A stretch of 32,337 nt of DNA from a virus: the IMG/VR virus record IMGVR_UViG_3300042384_000949, positions 1 to 32,337 of that record; one strand, written 5' to 3'. The translations under genes were made by a program, and so were the position numbers. A model generated the notes under the pieces. That model did no database searches, had not been told where the DNA came from, and saw only the letters and a program-made list of their open reading frames with translations. Shown piece after piece: positions 13,731 through 20,394 of this stretch; within the stretch, counting starts at the first letter, position 1; each line of letters starts with the position of its first letter.

Positions 13731-13857
13731 TCATATCTGAGTAAAATTTTTTGAGCTTCTCAGTAGGGGCAGTTAAATACTTCTGCTTAAGAGACTCTAA
13801 GGGATCTTTAGGCCCGGACTTTTTCTGGTCCTTAGGGCCTGATTTTGATGATTGCAT
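13696..13857 (-). CDS. 53-residue lysine-rich protein at end of late operon
   Basis: ATG at 13857 opens MQSSKSGPKDQKKSGPKDPL, with a repeated SGPKDxxK/L unit at the N-terminus (about 6-19), and ends KGGKVPRL. It overlaps the preceding membrane micro-ORF by 26 bases in another frame and the 3' end of the RusA gene by 35 bases, tail to tail. The ribosome site is weak. Strongly basic and soluble; no family recognised. Listed because it fills an otherwise empty 100-base stretch. Confidence 0.4.
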   Translation of the reverse strand: MQSSKSGPKDQKKSGPKDPLESLKQKYLTAPTEKLKKFYSDMIIRKGGKVPRL

Positions 13858-13924
13858 AAATTACTACCGGTAAAATTGAGATAGCTACTACAGAGTCTAA
13901 GGCAAAAGCTATTAGCTCAGTCAT
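13832..13924 (-). CDS. 30-residue single-span membrane peptide
   Basis: ATG at 13924 overlaps the preceding stop by eight bases (AATGACTGA). MTELIAFALDSVVAISILPV leads on through VIYAII to the basic end KIRP. One membrane helix. It lies at the 3' end of the lysis region, next to the lipoprotein gene, so a lysis accessory such as a holin regulator is conceivable. The eight-base overlap repeats the arrangement seen at 3333-3407. Confidence 0.5.
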   Translation of the reverse strand: MTELIAFALDSVVAISILPVVIYAIIKIRP

Positions 13925-14246
13925 TTTCATTATTCCCGTTTTCTATTTTAGACCTAACTGCTTCCCAGAAAACTGCTTTTTTAGCATAGTCGTCTGGTAC
14001 CCACCCTACTAACTTATCGCATGACTTAATGGGCTCTTTCCAGGTAGAAGTATTTTTTACCGGTCCTACATAATCAATACCAAAATGGTACATTCTGCAG
14101 ATACAGTAAGAGTCTACCGTAGAGATATACTCGATATTTTCTAGGCTAGTTTCATACTTAAAGATAGGTGAGCACTGAGGAGAGTCTGGAGTAGTAGGGT
14201 AGTTTGAGCAGGCAGAGAGTAAGAATAATAAGATAAACTTAATCAA
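13917..14246 (-). CDS. Lipoprotein of the lysis region (candidate outer-membrane spanin subunit)
   Basis: 109 residues. MIKFILLFLLSAC is a type II signal peptide with lipobox LLSAC, lipidated at Cys13. The mature part has four further cysteines (SYCICRMY, and KSCDKLVGW near 75-83), so disulfides are likely. It overlaps the upstream membrane gene by four bases and follows the endolysin by two genes, the usual place for an o-spanin. Its Cys-rich compact domain is unlike the short Pro-rich Rz1 type, so the spanin call rests mainly on position. Confidence 0.55.
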   Translation of the reverse strand: MIKFILLFLLSACSNYPTTPDSPQCSPIFKYETSLENIEYISTVDSYCICRMYHFGIDYVGPVKNTSTWKEPIKSCDKLVGWVPDDYAKKAVFWEAVRSKIENGNNEND

Positions 14247-14443
14247 GGTAAATTACCGAAAGAGTCTTTAACTTCCTGGGTACTTAATGCTTTTTTAAAA
14301 ATATCTGCGCTTATTTTAGCCGCTTCCTCTCTCTGCTTTCTGATCTCTCTAACTTTAAAAAAGTTAAAAAGCATAAATGCCAAGTCCTTTAGGATCGGTA
14401 AAAGTAAATTAGTTACTAAGATCTCTAGAAGCTTGGCATACAT
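14243..14443 (-). CDS. Small membrane protein of lysis region (holin or inner spanin candidate)
   Basis: 66 residues. Residues about 5-30 are hydrophobic with a Pro-Ile-Leu-Lys-Asp interruption (LLLPILKDLAFMLFNFF), so either one long or two short segments. A charged helical tail follows (REIRKQREEAAKISADIF). AGGAT lies before the ATG. Its four-base overlap with the lipoprotein gene suggests an inner/outer spanin pair, but a small holin is equally possible. Confidence 0.55.
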   Translation of the reverse strand: MYAKLLEILVTNLLLPILKDLAFMLFNFFKVREIRKQREEAAKISADIFKKALSTQEVKDSFGNLP

Positions 14444-14447
14444 AAAA

Positions 14448-14675
14448 TTATCCTACTTCGCCATCAATTTTATCTACTGCTTTATTAATAAATGACTCAA
14501 GTTGTGGCAAAACGATTAGCGCCATGTCATCGTAAGGGGTAGCAGATAGCTTAGCAGACTCTTTAACCCATACTAGAGTAGACTCTACTACTAGTTTAGC
14601 TGCGTCCTCTGCTAGGTCTAGACCTTTAGACTTAAAAATATTAACTAACTCTGATACATCGTAAGGCTTAAGCAT
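14448..14675 (-). CDS. Hypothetical protein between endolysin and membrane gene
   Basis: 75 residues, acidic and helical, with LAEDAAKLVVESTLVWVKESA and MALIVLPQLESFINK; it ends in DKIDGEVG. It overlaps the endolysin gene by eight bases. I believe similar small helical proteins recur beside endolysins in related phages, but no function is known to me. The amphipathic helices could associate with membrane or with the neighbouring lysis proteins. Confidence 0.55.
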   Translation of the reverse strand: MLKPYDVSELVNIFKSKGLDLAEDAAKLVVESTLVWVKESAKLSATPYDDMALIVLPQLESFINKAVDKIDGEVG

Positions 14676-15120
14676 TTTTATTTTCCTTTTTTACTGTTTT
14701 ATTAACTGGGTACTTCCAGTTGGGATAGAGTGATTTATATTTCTCAATTATATCTATCCCGATCGCTAGATGTATATGGGGACCGTTACCATTATTATGA
14801 TAAAACATTAATCTGCGCTCATTTTTTTGAGTCAAATAGCCTAGATGTTTGTATTTTTCGGTGAAAGTCTGCATGAGTAAGATTAGCTTAGCTCTAGGTA
14901 TATCAATAGTTCTAATATCTACTGCCCTAGCTTGGCTATGAGCAGGACTTACCCGGTCTAGCTTCTTATCTAGTTCCGGTGTGCTGAGTGTAGCCGTTAA
15001 AGTAATAGAGTTTTTATCGTAATCCTCTGACCACTTATTAACCTGGTTTACAATGTCCACTAGAATAGGGTGTAGCTTACTGAAGCCTTCTTTTGCGTAG
15101 TCGTCTTTAAATTTTATCAT
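14668..15120 (-). CDS. M15-type peptidase endolysin
   Basis: 150 residues. H61 and D68 in SPAHSQARAVDIRT, with H115/H117 in GPHIHLAIG, give the H...D...H-x-H zinc site of D-Ala-D-Ala or L-Ala-D-Glu peptidases of the M15/hedgehog-like fold. It should cut peptidoglycan cross-bridges or stems to release virions. There is no signal peptide, so a holin must export it. It lies between membrane genes in the lysis region. Length is typical of single-domain Gram-negative phage endolysins. Confidence 0.83.
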   Translation of the reverse strand: MIKFKDDYAKEGFSKLHPILVDIVNQVNKWSEDYDKNSITLTATLSTPELDKKLDRVSPAHSQARAVDIRTIDIPRAKLILLMQTFTEKYKHLGYLTQKNERRLMFYHNNGNGPHIHLAIGIDIIEKYKSLYPNWKYPVNKTVKKENKNA

Positions 15121-15314
15121 TTATGCTCTAAAAGGTAGTCGTTAATACGGTCTATTTTATTTTCTAGTCTAGTTATATCTGCCTGAGTAGATACTGTATC
15201 TAGTTTTTTTATCGCATCCTTAGAGGCAAAATTTTCGTGAGCATAGACTACGAGAGAAGCGCCTAAGCATACCCAGTAAATAGCTAGCTTGATATTATCG
15301 TTAAAGCTTTTCAA
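15117..15314 (-). CDS. Membrane-anchored coiled-coil protein (inner spanin or holin candidate)
   Basis: 65 residues. One N-terminal membrane helix (about 9-25, LAIYWVCLGASLVVYA) is followed by a coiled coil (about 33-62, with TRLENKIDRINDYLL). That build resembles a short i-spanin. The ATG of the endolysin overlaps its stop by four bases. A second candidate with a similar build lies at 14243-14443, so the division of roles is open. Confidence 0.55.
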   Translation of the reverse strand: MKSFNDNIKLAIYWVCLGASLVVYAHENFASKDAIKKLDTVSTQADITRLENKIDRINDYLLEHK

Positions 15315-15450
15315 GAAACTTACCAGATTTTTCTAGCTGCTTAGCTTCCCAGCAAGGTGAGCTCTTAAAGTTTTCTAACTTGCATACCTCATAATTTCTA
15401 GTTCCGTTGTGAGCAGAAGTTACAAGAAAAACAAAGAGAATCAAAAACAT
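15301..15450 (-). CDS. 49-residue secreted protein upstream of the lysis genes
   Basis: ATG at 15450 with AAGGGG five bases upstream, an excellent ribosome site. MFLILFVFLVTSA is a short signal peptide, with cleavage likely after TSA. The mature part has two cysteines (C23, C33) that could form a disulfide, then a basic helical end. It overlaps the next gene by 14 bases. Not recognised; a periplasmic lysis accessory is plausible. Confidence 0.6.
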   Translation of the reverse strand: MFLILFVFLVTSAHNGTRNYEVCKLENFKSSPCWEAKQLEKSGKFLEKL

Positions 15451-15459
15451 AAATACCCC

Positions 15460-15798
15460 TTAGCAAGGTTTAATCATTAGGCCTTTAGAGAAATAAACAA
15501 TAGGCTCTATAGTTTTGTAAGTTTCATAGGTAATGACTTCGCTCTGAGTGATTACAGTCTCGCCTAGCTCATTAAGGCTAGACTCTTCTACGATAGTTTT
15601 AACTTCATTTTTTAGGATCAAGTTTTTATTAGCGTCAAAATCATAAAATTGAGGGACGTTATCAAGCCCAAAATAATAATTAAGCTCTACAGATCCCTCG
15701 TCTAGTTTTAGAGCTCTGCAGGTAGCTGCTATAAAAATATCCCCTGGAGAATTACTCCAGAAATTATTCAAAATATCATTTACAAAAAGTGAAAACAT
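15460..15798 (-). CDS. Hypothetical protein after fibre genes
   Basis: 112 residues, mixed alpha/beta, with no signal or membrane span. It is acidic (about 30-90) and ends GLMIKPC. AAGGA precedes the ATG. Its place right after the receptor-binding-type genes fits a fibre-assembly chaperone or another tail accessory, but there is no motif to support either. Confidence 0.55.
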   Translation of the reverse strand: MFSLFVNDILNNFWSNSPGDIFIAATCRALKLDEGSVELNYYFGLDNVPQFYDFDANKNLILKNEVKTIVEESSLNELGETVITQSEVITYETYKTIEPIVYFSKGLMIKPC

Positions 15799-15807
15799 AA
15801 AAAGTCC

Positions 15808-16341
15808 TTAAGAAATTTGATTGTACTCTTCAATGAAAAAACTAATACCTGTCAAAACTGTCCCAGAAGGTGCCCAGAAAGAATGGTTAATTGGAAAAGA
15901 GTAAATTGTCGCGGTCATTGACTGAACGGGGCCTTGGTTTGTGGTTGTTAGAGAATAATATCCCTCACTTAGCATTCGTGTAAAAGCTGTTCCGTTTGTT
16001 GTTCCTGAGTTAAGCCTTGAAATGGCTGTTGCATTAAATCCAGTTGGAGTACCAGCTGCGATAATTGCCGTAGTAGTCTGAGCACCGCCATTCGAAACCG
16101 ACCAAGAAGAAACGTGAAATCCAGTGCTATTAAAGGTGAATCCGTGAGTTATTGTCGCTGAAACTGCGTTACTACTTATAGAAAAGACTCTCGAATTACC
16201 AGCAAGAACTCCGTTAACCGAAAGGTCTGGGGTGGCATTGCTCACTCTTGCATACTTCCCAGCTGGAATAGTATAACTTGCAGTTTTTGAGCTTATTGAT
16301 GAGGGATTAAAATTAAACGGGACTACAATAGGCGCGGCCAT
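15808..16341 (-). CDS. Tail fibre/receptor-binding-type protein, foreign composition
   Basis: 177 residues, rich in Ser/Thr/Asn and beta strands. The N-terminus has TIPAGKYARVSNATP; the C-terminus has SFWAPSGTVLTGISFFIEEYN, a pattern I associate with phage fibre tips and decoration proteins. AAGGA precedes the ATG. Its codon use differs visibly from the neighbours: the CTA, TCT and AGA codons that create frequent CTAG elsewhere are scarce. This suggests recent acquisition, as is common for host-range genes. The exact role is inference. Confidence 0.6.
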   Translation of the reverse strand: MAAPIVVPFNFNPSSISSKTASYTIPAGKYARVSNATPDLSVNGVLAGNSRVFSISSNAVSATITHGFTFNSTGFHVSSWSVSNGGAQTTTAIIAAGTPTGFNATAISRLNSGTTNGTAFTRMLSEGYYSLTTTNQGPVQSMTATIYSFPINHSFWAPSGTVLTGISFFIEEYNQIS

Positions 16342-16350
16342 AAATTTTCC

Positions 16351-16866
16351 TTATAGGGTACCATACACTAAAATCCTAAAGCTGCCTAAAGGTATAGTTG
16401 GTAGAGAGGTAATATCTAAACGTAAAAACTGCCCTGCTGCTACTGTTTGGTTAGAGATATTTAATGTCCCTGTAGCTATGTCATAATCTGAAGCAGTAGA
16501 GAAGTTAATAGACGGTTGAGTAGTTAAGATCGTGGTCATACTAGTAGCATCCATAGTATTACCTTTCAAGATATTAGCTGAAAGTATCCCAGACGTTACA
16601 ATGCCCTTTTGAAAGATCTCAAGCTCTACTCTGCTGATAGTAAAATTAGTAAGAGCTCTATAGTAGTCTAAGCCTGTAAGGGTAGAAGCAGAGGAAGCGT
16701 TAAGGATCGTATTATTCCAAACCTCGATAGGAGCAGATCCGAGCTCTAGAGAAGATACCCGGTCATTTAGATTAATAAAGTTATCTCTAACGTAAGTAAA
16801 AATCTCACGTTTGATAGCTTTACCTACTGCAATTATCGCTAAGGGTATCTCTGTATAAACTGCCAT
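16351..16866 (-). CDS. Tail appendage (fibre-like) protein
   Basis: 171 residues. The N-terminal helix (MAVYTEIPLAIIAVGKAI, then FTYVRDNFINLNDRVSSLE) looks like a tail-attachment or trimerising segment. The rest is a Ser/Thr/Ile-rich beta domain. It follows the tail-tip protein and precedes the 177-residue tip-like protein, fitting a fibre shaft or adaptor. Native composition, unlike its downstream neighbour. No family named. Confidence 0.6.
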   Translation of the reverse strand: MAVYTEIPLAIIAVGKAIKREIFTYVRDNFINLNDRVSSLELGSAPIEVWNNTILNASSASTLTGLDYYRALTNFTISRVELEIFQKGIVTSGILSANILKGNTMDATSMTTILTTQPSINFSTASDYDIATGTLNISNQTVAAGQFLRLDITSLPTIPLGSFRILVYGTL

Positions 16867-16870
16867 TATC

Positions 16871-19633
16871 TCACCCTATTAAAGTAGTCCCTAGCTCTAA
16901 CTCGCTAGTTATGTCTGGAGTCTCAGTTTGATTATCTAAAATATAACCGTACCTGTCTACCTCTTCTGCCCCAGCTAGGTAGTCGGCTGCTGTATCTGGG
17001 GCCATAGCTGGGACCCTAGAGAAGACGTTACCGAGATCGTTTATCTGTACGCTAGTAGAATCGCCATTTTTAGAGATAGAGTTAATGATCCCTACTTTTC
17101 TCTTTGATGAGCTCCCAAAACGTTTATAAAGCCTGGAGAGATCCAGAAGCAAAACATCGTTTAGGGTATTAAGGGAGAAATTTAGCTTAGCGTTAAGGCT
17201 AACTACTGACTGGGTAAGGGACCTAAAAAATAGCCACCTCTCAGAAATTATCTGAGCGTCTTCTAACTTATAAAGGTAGCTAGTTACTTCTAGGCGCTGC
17301 TTACTTTCTACTGCCTCATTAACGAAAGCTGAGTCTGCTATGATTGTTTTAAATGTTTCTACTTGAGCGTCTAGATCCACGTAAGGCCCGTATTTCAAAA
17401 TGAGAGAGTTAATAATATTGGTTTTAGTTGTTACACTAAAGTTAATAATGTCCTCGTCTTTTACTACGGTAAGGCTTTCCGGTTTATCTGCGTTTAGAAT
17501 GTTATAGGTATAATTAAAAGAATTGTTTAAGAATAAGCTACCGAATACGCTTTTGTTTACTTCGGTTATAATGTCCCTTAATGCTGGGATCTCTGAGCCT
17601 ATGCTCTTAGGGTAGTATAAACTCATTAAGAATTTACAGTCCTCTGCTGCCTGGGTAAAAGATGCAGCGTCCTGGTTAGTTAGACCTGAGTAATCGAGTA
17701 CCCACTTAACCACTTGAGAGGGGTACCTAATCCAGGTAGAGCCACTTTCTAGACCTAAGCATGAGACTGTTACCAGAGAGTCATCATTAATAAAGTCCGG
17801 TTTTTTGTATTGAATTGTACCGGTAAAGTTAGCGGTAGCGTTTACTCTTAAAACCAGGCTAGACGTGTTTACGCTTAGGACCTCATACCAGGTAGGGGTA
17901 GTTATAGACTTCGCTCTAATCCAGTCCCTGGGGCTTAAAATGGTACTTAAGTCTACCGTAGTAGATGAGGTAGTTACGTTAGGAGATCCAGACGTAAAAG
18001 TGAAAGAGATAGTAGGGTTATTGCTATTAGTTACGTTAAACTCAGCTAAACTGTTAAAGTTTATTACTGCGTCTGTAGAAGTATTTGAGACTGTAAAATC
18101 TCTATTAATAATGTACTGGGTAGTCCCTACTGATACAGACTGCACGGGTATCTTTGTCACGGTATCACTGACTACTGGAGTAGTAGCTAGCGCCTGGTTA
18201 AGCGTAATCATGTTATTAGATACTCTTTTAACCAGGTAAGAGGAGCCTAAGATTGTTACATAGTCCCCTGCTTCTATGTCCGAGATATTATCTACAGTTA
18301 TATTAGTAGCATTATTTACTACCGTTATATTGACCGAGTATTCTCTAAGCTTATGGCCTGCGATATGCCACGATCTATTTTTACCCCTGTATGGAATCTC
18401 TGGAAAGTTAGTGGCAGATACACCCGTAAAGGTAGCAGTTATCTCATCGTCTAATAGTAGTGAAGTATCTGAGCTTATAGATCTAACCTTATAAGTGTAT
18501 AGGGTAGAGTTTACCGTGAGACTTATTTTATCATTAGGACTTAGTAGCGTTTTAAAAGCTGTACCCGTACCGGTAACGATATTATTTTCTACGTCTGCAT
18601 TACGTCCTAAAGCGTTAGAAAATGTTACAGATACGGTCCCGGTAATCGTTAGGACTGTATTACTTGTAACGGTATTAACGGTGTAAGAATACTCTACCAG
18701 GGGAGTTATAACCTTGAGCTTCTGCCCTGCAGAGATCTGGGTAGTAAAGCTAGTACCTAACCCGTTTATAGTGTTAGAGGTAGCTATGCCTGAGATCGTC
18801 CCAGATAGTAAGTTAGTATCTGCTGAGCCTGAGATCGTCCCAGTAATCGGGTAGCCTGTTAGCGTCTTATCTACCCCTACGGTCCTAAGGTTATCTACCT
18901 TCCCTAATACTACCCGTTTAGGTGTATCTAGAATTGAGTTATCTACTTCCCCGTCTAAGGCAGAGAAACGGCTAACTACTAAAGGTTGTTTAAGTTTAGA
19001 GAGCTCATCTTTTAAAGTGAATTTAACCTCTGTAGGACTAAAAGCTTTATCGGTAATGATACCTTTATAGATTAACTTAGCCTCTGAGGTAGGTAGATCG
19101 TCACTCCAGGACCAGAAATTTGCAGTACCATTTTCCCATATAAGGGGATCAAAAATAGAATCGAAGTACCCATCATTATTTTCTAGCGAGATAGAGCTAT
19201 TAGTCTCTAGCGATATTCCAGTCTGCTCGAAATCTAGCTCTAGTTTTAAACTACCGATAGACTTGATTCTAGAGTCATAATGTACGCTCTCCCCAGTTGT
19301 AATAGAGTGAGGAAGATTTACCGGGATATTAGCAAAAAAGAATTTATAACTAACGTATAAGCTATTAGCTACCGGATCGGTATTATCTGAAAGTCTAACG
19401 TATAAAATCCCCTCGTCTGGGGAATAATAAAACTCTCCTGCAGTTAAAGCATTAGTAGAAGCTTCTACCAGGTCTACACTATTTACCCTTACTGCAGTTA
19501 CAAAATACTTGACTGATTTTTTGTAGATCGTCCCACTATGTACCGTGAATAGTTTTAGTTTTTCCTTGGCCTCTAGCTGGGCGAGAATTATTTTTTTAGA
19601 TCTAGTTTGTAGTGAAAAATCCGAGTAGCTCAC
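16871..19633 (-). CDS. Large tail-tip protein (central fibre/hub-like)
   Basis: 920 residues starting at GTG, which shares a base with the upstream stop. Residues about 1-230 and 600-900 look like the tail-tip hub scaffold seen in siphoviruses. In between are small beta modules in tandem: one at about 287-339 and one at about 351-403 share the pattern 'G-x-G-T-x-F...L...G/N-D/Q-K...Y-x-V...I/T-S-x-T-x-L', and a diverged third may lie near 545-600. The gene lies after the tape measure and distal-tail genes, where the central fibre (Tal, lambda gpJ role) is encoded. No enzymatic motif is seen. Confidence 0.72.
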   Translation of the reverse strand: MSYSDFSLQTRSKKIILAQLEAKEKLKLFTVHSGTIYKKSVKYFVTAVRVNSVDLVEASTNALTAGEFYYSPDEGILYVRLSDNTDPVANSLYVSYKFFFANIPVNLPHSITTGESVHYDSRIKSIGSLKLELDFEQTGISLETNSSISLENNDGYFDSIFDPLIWENGTANFWSWSDDLPTSEAKLIYKGIITDKAFSPTEVKFTLKDELSKLKQPLVVSRFSALDGEVDNSILDTPKRVVLGKVDNLRTVGVDKTLTGYPITGTISGSADTNLLSGTISGIATSNTINGLGTSFTTQISAGQKLKVITPLVEYSYTVNTVTSNTVLTITGTVSVTFSNALGRNADVENNIVTGTGTAFKTLLSPNDKISLTVNSTLYTYKVRSISSDTSLLLDDEITATFTGVSATNFPEIPYRGKNRSWHIAGHKLREYSVNITVVNNATNITVDNISDIEAGDYVTILGSSYLVKRVSNNMITLNQALATTPVVSDTVTKIPVQSVSVGTTQYIINRDFTVSNTSTDAVINFNSLAEFNVTNSNNPTISFTFTSGSPNVTTSSTTVDLSTILSPRDWIRAKSITTPTWYEVLSVNTSSLVLRVNATANFTGTIQYKKPDFINDDSLVTVSCLGLESGSTWIRYPSQVVKWVLDYSGLTNQDAASFTQAAEDCKFLMSLYYPKSIGSEIPALRDIITEVNKSVFGSLFLNNSFNYTYNILNADKPESLTVVKDEDIINFSVTTKTNIINSLILKYGPYVDLDAQVETFKTIIADSAFVNEAVESKQRLEVTSYLYKLEDAQIISERWLFFRSLTQSVVSLNAKLNFSLNTLNDVLLLDLSRLYKRFGSSSKRKVGIINSISKNGDSTSVQINDLGNVFSRVPAMAPDTAADYLAGAEEVDRYGYILDNQTETPDITSELELGTTLIG

Positions 19634-20394
19634 TATTTACCTTCCTCAAAATTTAGCTCTGTATTCCAGTAGTTTCCTATTACGAAAGATAAAGTAGGAT
19701 CGTCTTTCAAATAATAGTAGCCGTTAATACGATCATTATCCGTAGTTATGTTACCCTCTGGAAAGATAAGCCAGATAGGTAGAGTAAAAGAAGTAAAATC
19801 AAGCATAGAAAGCAGGGGAGCTACTTCCTCTTTCGTCATAGTAGAGATAGAGCCGCTAATCTCTTTCTGCGTATTAATTAGATCTATGAACCTCTGCCCT
19901 AATCTATTCTTAGTTACTGAGGAGTTATTATTTTGCTTATACTTAATAGGATACTCAAAAGTTAATTCCCCTATAGAGGCATACTTACCTAGAAAGATTT
20001 TACTAACTTCGCAATAAGCGAGTGAGCTAGTTAAAACTATCCGGGCATATCTGTAATTTTGGTCAATGTTAAAGATGTGATAACCGAAACCATGCGTAGT
20101 ATCTAGAGTTATAACCTGACTTACTGCTGGACTAGTCCAGACGTTAGTAGAGTTTAATTCTAGCGTTACGGTAGTTACACCGAAAGCAGTACCATTATGT
20201 ACGATGGAGAAAGCATTAATATCTTGAGCGCTGCCTAGATCTATCTCAATATTATCTGAGTTAGAAGTAGATCGGTAGACCTTAGTACGTCTATCGTCTA
20301 CCAGGTTAGCTACGGGATACTGAGCACTAACCGTTGAAGGGGTTAATGCTGCAGTCTTAATTAAGTTATTGTATAAAAAATATTGATTAGCCAT
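19633..20394 (-). CDS. Distal-tail-type protein with discoidin-like domain
   Basis: 253 residues. Residues about 30-130 resemble an F5/8-type-C (galactose-binding) fold: VDDRRTKVYRSTSNSDNIEIDLGS then AFSIVHNG and ending in a strand near ARIVLTSS, which is typical of phage adhesion modules. The C-terminal half is beta-rich. It lies between tape measure and tail-tip genes, the place of the distal tail protein, and its ATG overlaps the tape measure stop by one base. The carbohydrate-binding role is inferred from the fold pattern. Confidence 0.66.
   Translation of the reverse strand: MANQYFLYNNLIKTAALTPSTVSAQYPVANLVDDRRTKVYRSTSNSDNIEIDLGSAQDINAFSIVHNGTAFGVTTVTLELNSTNVWTSPAVSQVITLDTTHGFGYHIFNIDQNYRYARIVLTSSLAYCEVSKIFLGKYASIGELTFEYPIKYKQNNNSSVTKNRLGQRFIDLINTQKEISGSISTMTKEEVAPLLSMLDFTSFTLPIWLIFPEGNITTDNDRINGYYYLKDDPTLSFVIGNYWNTELNFEEGK

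Noticed and set aside
17865-18686. Plus-strand ORFs opposite the tail-tip gene (up to 124 codons)
   Set aside because: They lie antisense to the 920-residue gene, lack ribosome sites, and arise from its low-stop complement.
19748-20017. Plus-strand 89-codon ORF
   Set aside because: Opposite the discoidin-like tail gene, no ribosome site.
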